From the NCBI RefSeq assembly GCF_020991275.1, contig NZ_JAJLQY010000003.1, positions 124,001 through 188,000 of the forward strand: a stretch of DNA of 64,000 nt. Reading direction: 5' to 3'. Shown here piece after piece: positions 1 to 10,207 of this stretch; position 1 is the first letter of the stretch; every line of letters begins with the position of its first letter. The stretch is from Actinocorallia sp. API 0066 (GTDB taxonomy: Bacteria > Actinomycetota > Actinomycetes > Streptosporangiales > Streptosporangiaceae). Both the position numbers and the translations under genes were made by a program. The notes beneath the pieces were generated by a model. It was not told where the DNA came from, made no database searches, and saw nothing but the letters and a program-made list of their open reading frames with translations.

Positions 1-1
1 G

Positions 2-58
2 AAGTCCTGGGGCATCCCCACCCTGGCCGCCCGCCTCGCCAAGGCCCGCAAAGCCTGA
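2..58 (+). CDS. 3' end of an unidentified gene (partial)
   Basis: The first bases read as an open frame ending in TGA, giving a C-terminal tail that finishes with the residues ARLAKARKA. Codon choice (third-position G/C) is that of a real high-GC gene. Only 18 codons are inside the window, so the product cannot be named. Confidence 0.5.
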   Translation, partial: KSWGIPTLAARLAKARKA

Positions 59-181
59 ACCGGCAGGGGCCGGACGGGGGGCGCGGAGTTGGTCAGGAAT
101 CGAGAAGCGGCGGGGGGTGGGGTGGGCCTAGCGTGGGGGTTATGGGGAAGGGCCCCGTACGACGGAAACGGAGGTGGCGGG

Positions 182-646
182 ATGGTGCGGCAGGAGCAGG
201 GTGGCAAGAGGGCGGCTGGGACGCCCGGAGGGTTCTCGCGGTGGATGCAGCGGAAGATGAACGCCCGGATGAGCCGGAAGGTTCGGGGTGGGAAGGGCTC
301 GTTCATGGGGATGGACGTGCTCATTCTGAACACGGTCGGGCGGCGGAGTGAGGAGGCTCGGGAGACGCCGCTCGCCTGGTTCGCCGACGAGGGCGACGCG
401 CGGCTTGTCGTCGCCTCGGGCGGCGGCTCGCGGCATCCGGACTGGCACGCCAACCTGATGGCGCACCCCGAGCGGGCCTCGATCGAGCTGCCCGGTGAGG
501 CGGCCGTGCCGGTGACGCCGGAGGTGCTCGACGGGCCGGAGCGGGAGCGGGCGTGGGCGCGGATCACGGCGGCCCAGCCCCGGTACGGCAAGTACCAGAG
601 CAAGTCCGAGCGTCAGTACCCCGTCGTGCGCCTCACGCCCCGGTGA
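182..646 (+). CDS. F420-dependent nitroreductase/quinone reductase family protein (Ddn-like)
   Basis: A 154-residue protein that resembles the deazaflavin (F420)-dependent nitroreductase/quinone reductase family typical of actinomycetes. The features seen are the basic N-terminal helix rich in Arg/Lys/Met (RKMNARMSRK), the central 'LILNTVGRRSEEARETPLAW' stretch that contacts cofactor in the family, then 'HPDWHANLMAHPE' and a C-terminal 'YGKYQSKSERQYPVVRL'. The frame is open further upstream to about 89, but a good GGAGG lies just before the ATG at 182, and family members are about 140-155 residues long, so that start is chosen. Such enzymes reduce quinones or nitro compounds with F420H2; the substrate here is unknown. 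It stands alone on the plus strand and converges with the monooxygenase gene that follows. Confidence 0.82.
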   Translation: MVRQEQGGKRAAGTPGGFSRWMQRKMNARMSRKVRGGKGSFMGMDVLILNTVGRRSEEARETPLAWFADEGDARLVVASGGGSRHPDWHANLMAHPERASIELPGEAAVPVTPEVLDGPERERAWARITAAQPRYGKYQSKSERQYPVVRLTPR

Positions 647-732
647 CGGCCGACCGCGCCCGTCCCCGCCGCCGTCCGGCCGGACGAGGCGGGGAAGGCC
701 GGGCCGCCCGGGCCCTGGCCGCGTCGGGGGCG

Positions 733-1842
733 TCAGGGCAGGGCGGCGAACCTGGGGATCAGGTGCTCCGCGACGAGGGCGGCTTCCGAGGTGAGCGGCC
801 ATCCGGCGAGGATGAGGGCGGTCAGGCCGGTCCGGGCGCGTAGGTCCGCGACGGTCGAGGCCAGGCCGTCGGGTGTGCCGACGAGGTAGACGGCTGACGA
901 GCCCGTGCTGAAGATGTCCAGGGGCGACCACGCGGTGACGCCCGCGTACAGGTTGTCGCCGATCTTCAGTTCGCGCGGGTGCGGGAGTTGCCCGGCCAGG
1001 AGCGTGTCGACCCACTTCTGGCGGAGCGGGTCGCGCGCGGTGAACGTCCGCAGGTCCTGGGCGCCGTGGGTGCGGCGGCGGACGGCCTGGTCGAGCACCT
1101 CGGTGATCCGTTCGACGCCCGCCCGTTCGAACAGCGACGCGAGCCGGTCGAGCGCCTCGGCCTCGGTGGGCCGGACGATCACCCCGGCGAGCGCCCCCAA
1201 CTCGGTGAGCCGCCGCCCCGCCGCCTCGGCGGACGCCCGCGCGGTTCCGAATTTCTCGTTGAGGAACTCCGGATGCCGCATCATCGTCAGGTAGGCGTCG
1301 AGGACCTGGCCGGAGTTCGCGAGCCCGGCGTCGGAGTCGCCCGCGCCCCACACCGGAACACCTCCGGGGCTCGTCGGCTCGATCCGCAGCGGCGTGTTGG
1401 GGAAGTTGGAGTCGGCGCCCTCCCGGTACCGGCGGCGGAACTCCGTCCAGTAGTCGCGGCCCAGTTCGTACCGCTCGTCGTGCGCGGTGTCCATCCCGTA
1501 CCTGGTGAGGATGTTGTCACGCCCATTCACGGAGTTGATGAGCAGCCGCCCGCCGCTGAACGCGTCGAACGTCAGCGCCTTCTCGGCGAGCAGCCGGGCC
1601 GGGATCATCCGGGCGTACACCGCGACGAGGAACTTCATGGACGTCGTGTGCGCGGCAGCGACGGAGGCCGACACAAACGGGTCGTTCGGCCACGTGGCGA
1701 CAAGCGCGCCTTCAAAGCCGCCCTGATCGATGGTCCGGGCAAGGTTCACATACCGGGCCGAATCAAACGGGTACAGACCGTCCGGACTCCACGGATAGTC
1801 GCCGTCCGCCGCGCTCAGGTACCAGAACGTCTTGACGCTCAC
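733..1842 (-). CDS. LLM-class flavin-dependent monooxygenase (alkanesulfonate monooxygenase-like)
   Basis: A 369-residue luciferase-like (LLM) TIM-barrel oxidoreductase closest to the SsuD alkanesulfonate/dimethylsulfone monooxygenase branch. The N-terminus 'FWYLSAADGDYPWSPDG', the 'LVATWPNDPFVSAS' strand, 'AVYARMIPARLLAEKALTFD' and 'GRLLINSVNGRDN' fit the FMN-binding barrel of that branch. These enzymes use reduced FMN and O2 to cleave or oxidise C-S or related bonds. Its start codon overlaps the stop of the upstream thiM gene by 4 bp (ATGA), so the two are translationally coupled. That links the enzyme to thiazole or organosulfur salvage by context only; no flavin reductase gene is adjacent. 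Length is normal for the family. Confidence 0.85.
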   Translation of the reverse strand: MSVKTFWYLSAADGDYPWSPDGLYPFDSARYVNLARTIDQGGFEGALVATWPNDPFVSASVAAAHTTSMKFLVAVYARMIPARLLAEKALTFDAFSGGRLLINSVNGRDNILTRYGMDTAHDERYELGRDYWTEFRRRYREGADSNFPNTPLRIEPTSPGGVPVWGAGDSDAGLANSGQVLDAYLTMMRHPEFLNEKFGTARASAEAAGRRLTELGALAGVIVRPTEAEALDRLASLFERAGVERITEVLDQAVRRRTHGAQDLRTFTARDPLRQKWVDTLLAGQLPHPRELKIGDNLYAGVTAWSPLDIFSTGSSAVYLVGTPDGLASTVADLRARTGLTALILAGWPLTSEAALVAEHLIPRFAALP

Positions 1843-2678
1843 GCGGCCACCGGCTCGATCCTCGCGGACTTGCGCAGGTCGTCCGGCGTGACCGAGGCGA
1901 GCGCGTCAAGGAAGGCGGGCACAAAGGTGCCGGGCCCGGCCGCGCCGCCCTCGGCCCGCTCGGACGCGACGGCGAAGTGCGCGTGCGCGGCGACGAGCCC
2001 GGTGAACGGGTCCGTCACGGCGAGGTAGGCCGCCGACAGCGCGCCGAGCGAGCAGCCGGTCGCGGTGACGCGCGGCAGCAGCGCGCTCCCGCCGAGCACC
2101 CGCACCACCTGCGGGACGCCGTCCACCCGCCCCGCGACGTAGTCCACCGGCCCGGACGCCGAGACGGCACCGGCGACGTCGAGGAGGGCGAGCGCGGCGG
2201 GCACCGCGTCGGCGGCGTCGGCGGCGCTGTCCACGCCGCGGGTGTCGCCGCCGAGCCCGGCGACGGCGGCGATCTCCGAGCCGTTGCCGCGGATCGCGGT
2301 CGGCCGGTGCGCGAGCAGTGCGGCGGCGAGGCCGGTGCGCCAGGGCAGCCCGCCGACGCCGACGGGGTCGAGCACCCACGGGGTGCCCTTCTCGTGCGCG
2401 GTCCGCGCCGCCTCCTCGAACGCGGCGGCCTGGAAGTCGGTCGGGGTGCCGAGGTTGACGAGGACGCCCCCAGCGATCCCGGCGAAGAACGCCGCCTCGT
2501 GCGGGTTGTCGATGACGGCGTTGGTGGCTCCGGCCGCGAGCAGCACGTTGGTGAGGAAGTTCGCGGACACGATGTTCGTGAGCGACTGGACGAGCGGCAC
2601 GGACTCCCGTAGCCGCTCCAGCGCGACGGCGGCGGTCTCGGCGGAGGGTGTGACGGCGGCGGAGACGGTGGTGCTCAT
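1839..2678 (-). CDS. thiM: Hydroxyethylthiazole kinase ThiM
   Basis: A 279-residue ribokinase-fold enzyme that phosphorylates 4-methyl-5-(2-hydroxyethyl)thiazole, the thiazole salvage step of thiamine biosynthesis. Family signatures are clear: 'VQSLTNIVSANFLTNVLLAAGATNAVIDNP' near residues 23-55 (split here by reading only), 'GGVLVNLGT', 'WVLDPVGVGG', and the catalytic 'TATGCSLGALSAAYLA' near residue 203, where the Cys is the family's active-site residue. The frame is open to 2966, but the ATG at 2678 has GAGGAGGG eight bases upstream and matches where homologues begin. It is the first gene of a two-gene operon with the flavin monooxygenase and is divergent from a GntR regulator. I could not see a TPP riboswitch in the 129-bp leader, which is unusual for thiM. 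Confidence 0.92.
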   Translation of the reverse strand: MSTTVSAAVTPSAETAAVALERLRESVPLVQSLTNIVSANFLTNVLLAAGATNAVIDNPHEAAFFAGIAGGVLVNLGTPTDFQAAAFEEAARTAHEKGTPWVLDPVGVGGLPWRTGLAAALLAHRPTAIRGNGSEIAAVAGLGGDTRGVDSAADAADAVPAALALLDVAGAVSASGPVDYVAGRVDGVPQVVRVLGGSALLPRVTATGCSLGALSAAYLAVTDPFTGLVAAHAHFAVASERAEGGAAGPGTFVPAFLDALASVTPDDLRKSARIEPVAA

Positions 2679-2710
2679 GGGAAGGGTCCCTCCTCGGGGC
2701 GGTGCGCGAG

Positions 2711-2752
2711 GCCACGGCGAAGGCGCCGTGGCGACGCGTGTCGACACGCGTC
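2711..2752. promoter_or_regulatory. Two adjacent inverted repeats between thiM and the gntR gene
   Basis: A 9-bp perfect stem with a 4-nt loop (GCCACGGCG-AAGG-CGCCGTGGC, 2711-2732) abuts a perfect 20-bp palindrome (GACGCGTGTCGACACGCGTC, 2733-2752). They lie 33-75 bp from the thiM start and 55-97 bp from the gntR start. Operator sites for the divergent GntR regulator, or a thiM leader hairpin, are both possible. Confidence 0.55.
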
Positions 2753-2807
2753 CGCACAAGACTACACAGTTGGTAGGATTAGTGAAGATTCGAGCGGGAG
2801 GGGAAGT

Positions 2808-3440
2808 TTGACCGAGACGACGGGCCACACGCACTACTGGCGACTGCGCCAGGACATCCTGGACGGCGCGTTCCCGCAGGACGCCCCGCTCCTGGAGACG
2901 GCACTCAGCGACCGCTACGGCACCTCGCGCGGCCCGATCCGGGAGGCCCTGACGCTGCTGGAGCACGACGGCCTGATCGAACGCGGCGTGCGCGGCTACC
3001 GGGTGCGCTCCGGACGTCCCGAGGACGTCGTGGAGATCTACGAGGCCCGGATCGCGCTGGAAGCGGAGGCGGCCGGGGCCGCCGCGCTACGACACACCGA
3101 CCTCGACCTGGCCCGGCTGACCCGTCAGCACGAGCTGTGCCATACGGCGCCCGACGACGCGTCCGCCCGCGCCGAGAACTTCCGCTTCCACCGGACACTC
3201 TGGAAGGCGGCCCACAACACGACGATCGAGACGCTCCTGGAGCGCCTCACCACCCGCCTGCGCATCTACGACAGCGGCCCGCCCGCCTCCTACGGCGACC
3301 CCGCCCTCCTGCACACCGAACACGACGGCATCATGGCGGCGCTCCGCGCCCGCGACCCCGAGACCGCCCGCGCCGAGATGCGCACCCACCTACGACGCAG
3401 CCTCGACCTGCGCATCCAGACCTTCGCCGAACACCCCTGA
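2808..3440 (+). CDS. GntR-family transcriptional regulator (FadR/FCD subfamily)
   Basis: A 210-residue regulator. Residues about 10-72 form the GntR winged helix ('HYWRLRQDILDGAFPQDAPL', 'LSDRYGTSRGPIREALTLLEHDGLIER'), and residues about 80-205 form the all-helical FCD effector domain ('EIYEARIALEAEAAG', 'FHRTLWKAAHN', 'EHDGIMAALRARDPETARAEMRTHL'). The TTG start is supported by a GGGAGGGG just upstream. The gene is divergent from thiM and the flavin monooxygenase, so it probably controls that operon. The ligand is unknown; FCD members usually bind small carboxylic acids, often with a metal. A strong hairpin follows the gene. Confidence 0.88.
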   Translation: MTETTGHTHYWRLRQDILDGAFPQDAPLLETALSDRYGTSRGPIREALTLLEHDGLIERGVRGYRVRSGRPEDVVEIYEARIALEAEAAGAAALRHTDLDLARLTRQHELCHTAPDDASARAENFRFHRTLWKAAHNTTIETLLERLTTRLRIYDSGPPASYGDPALLHTEHDGIMAALRARDPETARAEMRTHLRRSLDLRIQTFAEHP

Positions 3441-3443
3441 ACC

Positions 3444-3480
3444 CCCGTCCGGACCGCGCCGGGCAGGCGGTCCGGACGGG
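3444..3480. terminator. Bidirectional terminator hairpin
   Basis: A perfect 14-bp stem (CCCGTCCGGACCGC at 3444-3457, its complement at 3467-3480) with a 9-nt loop sits between the convergent gntR and UvrA-like genes. There is no T-run, as is usual in high-GC actinomycetes. Confidence 0.75.
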
Positions 3481-3486
3481 ACGGGG

Positions 3487-5862
<2,376 letters not shown>

Positions 5863-5912
5863 TCGTCTCTCCATCTGTGGTCGGGGGGCCGCCTCAGCGG
5901 TGTCTCCGGCGG

Positions 5913-5937
5913 AGGCCGGGCCTGGGCGGCCCGGCCT
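5913..5937 (-). terminator. Hairpin downstream of the VOC gene
   Basis: A 9-bp perfect stem (AGGCCGGGC / GCCCGGCCT) with a 7-nt loop lies between the end of the VOC gene and the start of the UvrA-like gene, both on the minus strand. It is a likely terminator separating the two units. Confidence 0.6.
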
Positions 5938-6023
5938 TCGGCAGTATCGCGGATCTTGCGGACGGTTACCGTCCTCATGTCTACCCGAGGCCGGAAAGCT
6001 CCAGGAACGTGCCGAACGCGCGG

Positions 6024-6434
6024 TCAGGCCGTCTGCTGGATCCGGATCAGGTTGCCGAACGGGTCGCGGAACGCGCAGTCGCGGACGCCGTACGGCTGGT
6101 CGGTCGGCTCCTGGACGACCTCGGCGCCCGCCCCGGCCAGCTTCTCGAACACCCCGTCGAGATCGGGGGTGGCGAGGTTGACCGCGCCGTAGGTGCCCTT
6201 GGCCATCAGCTCGGCGATGGTGCGGCGCTCGTCGTCGGTGAGGCCGGGGTAGGCGGCGAGCGGCTGGAGCACGAGCGAGGTGTCCGACTGCCCGGCCGGG
6301 CCCACGGTGATCCAGCGCATGCCCTCGTAGCCGACGTCGTTGCGCACCTCAAAGCCGAGGGTGTCGCGGTAGAAGGCGAGGACGGCGTCCGGGTCGTCGT
6401 GGGTCAGGAACGTCTGGTGAATGGTGATGTCCAT
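6024..6434 (-). CDS. VOC-superfamily (glyoxalase/bleomycin-resistance-like) protein
   Basis: A 136-residue vicinal-oxygen-chelate fold protein made of two beta-alpha-beta-beta-beta modules: 'IHQTFLTHDDPDAVLAFYRD' then 'TLGFEVRNDV', and 'GAVNLATPDLDGVFEKLAGAG' then 'CAFRDPFGNLIRIQQ'. The C-terminal 'RDPFGNLIRI' carries the usual hydrophobic and acidic pattern. It could be a glyoxalase-like, dioxygenase-like or binding protein; the family alone does not tell. Homologues I remember start at 'MDITIH', hence the ATG at 6434. A GTG at 6443 overlaps the stop of the upstream araC-type gene (GTGA), so a longer, coupled form is possible. It is probably in one operon with that regulator. Confidence 0.82.
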   Translation of the reverse strand: MDITIHQTFLTHDDPDAVLAFYRDTLGFEVRNDVGYEGMRWITVGPAGQSDTSLVLQPLAAYPGLTDDERRTIAELMAKGTYGAVNLATPDLDGVFEKLAGAGAEVVQEPTDQPYGVRDCAFRDPFGNLIRIQQTA

Positions 6435-6439
6435 GGGCT

Positions 6440-6889
6440 TCACGCTAGTTGCGCCTCGGTCTGCGGCGCTTCTCGATTCCTGACCGGTCTGGTCACCTGC
6501 TTGGCGACGCACGCGGGCATGCCCTCGGTGGCCTCCACCGCGTCGCGCCGGTAGACGCTGGGCGGCACCCCGACCAGCTCGGTGAACCGGGTGCTGAACG
6601 TGCCGAGCGAGGAGCAGCCGACGGCGAAGCAGACCTCGGTGACGCTGAGATCGCCCCGGCGCAGCAGCGCCATCGCCCGCTCGATCCGCCGCGTCATCAG
6701 ATAGGAGTAGGGCGACTCCCCGTAGGCGATCTTGAACTGGCGGCTCAGATGCCCGGCCGACATGTTCGCGCCGCGCGCCAGGGCCTCGACGTCGAGCGGC
6801 CGCGCGTACTCGCGGTCGATCCGGTCGCGGACCCGGCGCAACCTGACGAGATCACGCAGATGCTGCTCATCAGCGGCTTTCCTGCTCAC
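6440..6889 (-). CDS. AraC-family regulator, DNA-binding domain only
   Basis: A 149-residue protein that is almost entirely the AraC double helix-turn-helix (about 18-118): 'LDVEALARGANMSAGHLSRQFK', 'GESPYSYLMTRRIERAMALL', 'SVTEVCFAVGCSSLGTFSTRFTELVGVPPSVYRR'. There is no sensory domain, so it resembles short stand-alone AraC regulators rather than sugar-binding ones. It is followed directly by the VOC gene, a pairing common in actinomycetes, and probably controls it. The last 30 residues are low in recognisable structure. Confidence 0.87.
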   Translation of the reverse strand: MSRKAADEQHLRDLVRLRRVRDRIDREYARPLDVEALARGANMSAGHLSRQFKIAYGESPYSYLMTRRIERAMALLRRGDLSVTEVCFAVGCSSLGTFSTRFTELVGVPPSVYRRDAVEATEGMPACVAKQVTRPVRNREAPQTEAQLA

Positions 6890-6937
6890 CTCTGCGATGG
6901 TGTCACATCTCCGAAAAGATCGCCTATCGGAATTTCG

Positions 6938-6954
6938 GGCGGGCCGAACCCGCC
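6938..6954 (-). terminator. Short GC hairpin after the DyP gene
   Basis: GGCGGG-CCGAA-CCCGCC lies 11 bp beyond the DyP stop codon. It is a weak but well-placed terminator for the minus-strand peroxidase transcript. Confidence 0.4.
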
Positions 6955-6964
6955 TGCGGGGGTG

Positions 6965-8143
6965 CTAGCCGAGCAGGCCCTCCCCCACCCAGCCGTCCGC
7001 GCCGCAGCCGGGGGGCAGGGCGAAGACGGCGGAGCCGGTGGCGGTGGTCCAGAGGTTGAGGAGGTCGGCGTCGGCGAGACGGCGCTGGACGGGGGTGAAC
7101 TGGCGGGCGACGTCGGCCTGGTAGCAGGCGAACAGCAGGCCGGAGTCGACGACGCCGGACGCGGAGAGGCCGTCGTCGTAGTTGTAGCCGCGCCGCAGCA
7201 TGCGCAGGGCCGGATCGGCGGCGCGGGCCAGCCGGATGTGGGCGGCGTCGTCGATCACGGGGAAGCCGAAGCGGTCGACGGCGTCCAGGTCGGGGTCGTC
7301 GTGCTCGGCGCCGCCGGTCAGCGGCGCCCCGTCGGTGATCTTGCGGCCGATCGCGAAGTCCTTGGCGGCCTCATCGGCCTCGTCCCATTTCTCCAGGTCC
7401 ATCCGGATGCGTCGGAGCACCATGAGGGTGCCGCCGCGCAGCCAGGACGGGCCGTCGGAGATCCACACCGAGGCGTCGAGGTCGGCGGGCTGGACGGTGC
7501 CGTCGAGCTGGCCCATGAGGTTGCGCTGGGTGTGCCCGGCGGGCTGCGAGGACGTCGGCCTGCGGAAGCCGCGCTGGGTCCACCTGACGGTGGCGAACGC
7601 GCGGGCGTCCTTGGCGACGAGGCGGAGCGCGTGGGCGAGCGTCACGGGGTCGTCCGCGCACAGTTGGATCAGGAGGTCGCCGCCACTCCATTTCTCCTCC
7701 AAGGCGTCGCCCTTGAAGGCGGGCAGGGTGGTGAGGGGGCGTTCGTGGTCCAGGCCCCCGGCGGTGAACAGGCCGGGGCCAAAACCGAACGTCACGGTGA
7801 GGCGGGCGGGCGGGTCGGCGAGTTCCGGCTGGGCGTCGGCCAGGCCGGGGCGGCCCTCGGTGAGTCGGCGGGCGTCGTCGGTGAGGAGCCGCATCAGCCG
7901 TCCGAGGGCCGCCCGGTCGGTGCCGGGGCGCAGGGTGAGGCCGAGGAAGACGGCGTGGGACTGCGGCGGGGTCGCGACGCCCGCCTGGTGCGGGCCGTGG
8001 AACGGTTCGGCGGCGGGGGCGGGCCCCGGGGCCGGGCGCGCGTCGCGCCCGGCCGCCAGGTAGCCGCCGGTGGCGGCGAGCGCACCCGCCGCCACCGCCC
8101 CGCCCGCGAACAGACCGCGCCGGGTGAGGCCGGGACGGTCCAT
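6965..8143 (-). CDS. Dye-decolourising peroxidase (DyP), Tat-exported
   Basis: A 392-residue heme peroxidase of the EfeB/DtpA type. The N-terminus 'LTRRGLFAGGAVAAGALAATGG' is a twin-arginine signal peptide. The DyP GxxDG motif appears as 'MGQLDGTVQ' near residue 210, with its Asp present, and the proximal heme His is likely the one in 'DDAAHIRLARA' near 300. 'GFGPGLF' and 'GGTLMVLRRIRMDLEKWD' are also typical. The ATG at 8143 overlaps the stop of the PCuAC gene by one base (TGATG). In Streptomyces an exported DyP works with copper chaperones to mature an extracellular copper oxidase; the PCuAC neighbour suggests a similar envelope metal/redox role here, by inference. It could also take iron from heme, as EfeB does. 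Confidence 0.9.
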   Translation of the reverse strand: MDRPGLTRRGLFAGGAVAAGALAATGGYLAAGRDARPAPGPAPAAEPFHGPHQAGVATPPQSHAVFLGLTLRPGTDRAALGRLMRLLTDDARRLTEGRPGLADAQPELADPPARLTVTFGFGPGLFTAGGLDHERPLTTLPAFKGDALEEKWSGGDLLIQLCADDPVTLAHALRLVAKDARAFATVRWTQRGFRRPTSSQPAGHTQRNLMGQLDGTVQPADLDASVWISDGPSWLRGGTLMVLRRIRMDLEKWDEADEAAKDFAIGRKITDGAPLTGGAEHDDPDLDAVDRFGFPVIDDAAHIRLARAADPALRMLRRGYNYDDGLSASGVVDSGLLFACYQADVARQFTPVQRRLADADLLNLWTTATGSAVFALPPGCGADGWVGEGLLG

Positions 8144-8667
8144 CAGTGGCCGCCGCCCGGCTCGTAGTCCTCGTTGCCCCCGGCGAACTCCTTGGCCAGC
8201 GCGGTGAACTCGATCTTTGTGCCGTCGCCGAGGGTGAGCGTGAACGGCACGTCGGCGCCCGCCTCGATCGGCTCCTTCACGTCCATGAGCATGATGTGGA
8301 AGCCGCCCGGCTTGAGGGTGATCGAGCCGCCTGCGGGCACGACGAACCCGCCGTCCCTGGGCTGCATCTTCGTCTGGCCGCCGGTGTCCACGACCTCGTG
8401 CAGCTCGACGACGCCGGACGCGGGCGTGGCCGCCGACACGACGGTGATGTCGGCGCCGGAGGTGTTGGCGAGGGTGCCGAACGCGGCGGTCATGCCCTTC
8501 TTGACGACCTTCACCCACGGGTCGGTGACGGTGATCTTCGCCTGTGCCTGCGCCTGCGTGGGGGCGGACGCGGACGGGGCGGCGTCGGTGGAGGTGGCCT
8601 CCTCTCCGCAGGCCGCCAGAGGCAGCGCGAGGAAGGCGAGGGTGGGGATGATCAGACGCTTGTCCAT
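8143..8667 (-). CDS. Extracytoplasmic copper chaperone PCu(A)C, lipoprotein
   Basis: A 174-residue lipoprotein. A signal peptide ends in the lipobox 'PLAAC' (Cys about 20), followed by a Ser/Thr/Ala-rich linker and a cupredoxin-like domain. The family's copper site, H(M)x10Mx21HxM, is visible: 'HEVVDTGGQTKM' followed by 'GFHIMLMD'. PCuAC proteins deliver Cu(I) to outer-face copper enzymes such as cytochrome oxidase or, in streptomycetes, secreted radical copper oxidases. The ATG at 8667 is followed by a clean signal sequence. Stop and start codons are shared with the downstream DyP gene, implying one transcript. A strong hairpin separates it from the upstream PepSY gene. Confidence 0.9.
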   Translation of the reverse strand: MDKRLIIPTLAFLALPLAACGEEATSTDAAPSASAPTQAQAQAKITVTDPWVKVVKKGMTAAFGTLANTSGADITVVSAATPASGVVELHEVVDTGGQTKMQPRDGGFVVPAGGSITLKPGGFHIMLMDVKEPIEAGADVPFTLTLGDGTKIEFTALAKEFAGGNEDYEPGGGH

Positions 8668-8700
8668 GCGGAACTCCTTGATGAGAACAGGGGGACGGAA

Positions 8701-8724
8701 GCCGCCCGTCCGTGGACGGGCGGC
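8701..8724 (-). terminator. Hairpin between the PepSY and PCuAC genes
   Basis: A 10-bp perfect stem (GCCGCCCGTC / GACGGGCGGC) with a CGTG loop lies just after the PepSY stop codon and about 34 bp before the PCuAC start. It may terminate or attenuate readthrough. Confidence 0.6.
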
Positions 8725-8732
8725 ACGCACCG

Positions 8733-10103
8733 TCAGGACGTCGCGGAGCCGCGCCGACGCGCGAGCCCGATGACGACGTCCAGGAGCAGGAAGGCGAAGA
8801 GGGTGTAGCCGAAGAGGGGCACCAACCAGGCCGCGCCCAGGGCTCCGGCGGCGAGCAGGGCCAGCAGCCAGCCCGGTGCGCCCCGCCAGGCGCCGCGCGG
8901 GATCGGACGGCCGAAGCCGTGCCGTCCGCGCCGCCACCACATCAGGTAGCCCCAGCAGAGCAGGACGATCAGGGCGAGGGCGAGCGCGGCCAGGACGACC
9001 TGGTTGGTGAGCCCGAACAGGGAGCCCATGTGGGCGGATATCCCGATCGAGGTGAGTTTGGCCAGTGGCGGGTAGTCCGCGAAGCGGAGGGTGTCGAGAA
9101 CCTCACCGGTGGCCGGGTCCAGCGCCTTGGAGTCCTGGCGGAGCGGCCACGAGCGGTCGGTCTGCTTGACCACGAACGCCTGGTCGGCCTTGGCCGGGTA
9201 GACGGCTTCGACAGGGCCGTCCAGCCCTGCCGAGGCGATGATCCTGTCGACGTCGGTGGGGGCGGGCGTGTGGTCGTGGCCACCCCCGTTGGACGGCCCG
9301 TGGTGGCCCGCCGGGGTTCCGGCGAGGCTCGGGGTGACGCCGTTGAGCTTGGTCTGGAGGACGTCGACGCGGGCTCCGGCGTGCGTCGACCAGGTCAGGC
9401 CGGTGGCCGAGAGGAACAGCAGCCCGAGCGCTGCCCACAGGCCCACGGTGCCGTGTAGGGAGAGGGTGCGCTTACGTCCCTTGGCCTTCAGGTCGGGGAG
9501 GGCGAGGTCGCGGCGGCGGGTGCGCCTGCGGGCGATCCACAGGACGAGCCCGGCGAGCACGACCACCCACAGCCAGGACGCGGCGAGTTCGCTGTACAGG
9601 CGGCCGGTCTCACCCAGGTGCAGGTTCCGGTGCGTCTGCGACAGCCAGGCCCGCACCGGAAGCGCCTCGGACGAGCCGTACACCGGAAGCTCGCCCTTCA
9701 CCTCGCCCCGGTAGGGGTCGACGTAGACGGCGAGGCGCTCGGACTCGCCGAGCCCGTCCGCGTCCATGAGAACGCGGGTCGTCGCGCCGTCCTCGACCGA
9801 CGGGCGGACGGCGAGGACCTTCGCGTCGGGCCGCGCCGCCTGCGCGATCTCGACCTGGCGCTGGACGGGCAGCCGCTCACCGGCGGCCGGGACACGCAGC
9901 TGCTCGGCGTAGATGATCTTCTCGGCCTGCCAGGACCCGGCGTACAGCAGCCCGGTGACAGCGGCGACGAGCAGGAAGGGCGCGACGAGCACACCCGCGT
10001 AGAAGTGCAGGCGCAACGCGAGCGCCCGCAGCCCGCCGGTGGCGGACGTCGGGGGCCGGTCCACCGGGGACGGCGGAGCGGAGATGGGGGATTGAACGGA
10101 CAA
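8733..10103 (-). CDS. PepSY-associated TM-helix protein
   Basis: A 456-residue membrane protein with PepSY domains. A first membrane segment 'LHFYAGVLVAPFLLVAAVTGLLYAG' (about 30-55, paraphrased span) is followed by an extracytoplasmic PepSY region, a second TM ('SWLWVVVLAGLVLWIA'), a third ('LHGTVGLWAALGLLFLSATG'), a His-rich stretch 'GHHGPSNGGGHDHTP', another PepSY region, and two C-terminal TMs. Such proteins are linked to iron/heme reductase or siderophore systems and copper loci. The frame is open to 10280; I choose the TTG at 10103 because GGAG lies seven bases upstream and the protein then begins shortly before the first TM. The His-rich loop suggests metal binding, by inference. It lies next to PCuAC and DyP. 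Confidence 0.85.
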   Translation of the reverse strand: MSVQSPISAPPSPVDRPPTSATGGLRALALRLHFYAGVLVAPFLLVAAVTGLLYAGSWQAEKIIYAEQLRVPAAGERLPVQRQVEIAQAARPDAKVLAVRPSVEDGATTRVLMDADGLGESERLAVYVDPYRGEVKGELPVYGSSEALPVRAWLSQTHRNLHLGETGRLYSELAASWLWVVVLAGLVLWIARRRTRRRDLALPDLKAKGRKRTLSLHGTVGLWAALGLLFLSATGLTWSTHAGARVDVLQTKLNGVTPSLAGTPAGHHGPSNGGGHDHTPAPTDVDRIIASAGLDGPVEAVYPAKADQAFVVKQTDRSWPLRQDSKALDPATGEVLDTLRFADYPPLAKLTSIGISAHMGSLFGLTNQVVLAALALALIVLLCWGYLMWWRRGRHGFGRPIPRGAWRGAPGWLLALLAAGALGAAWLVPLFGYTLFAFLLLDVVIGLARRRGSATS

Positions 10104-10207
10104 AGCAGTACTCCACAGGGCACTCTTCCGACCGCATGGCGTTTCCCGGCCATACGGCCATGGACCTCCGGCGCACACGCCGAAGGCGCGCATCAACAGG
10201 GGAATGT

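Noticed and set aside
2679-2807. TPP riboswitch upstream of thiM
   Set aside because: The conserved CUGAGA and ACCUGAUCUGGAUAAUG-like segments are not visible on the thiM strand.
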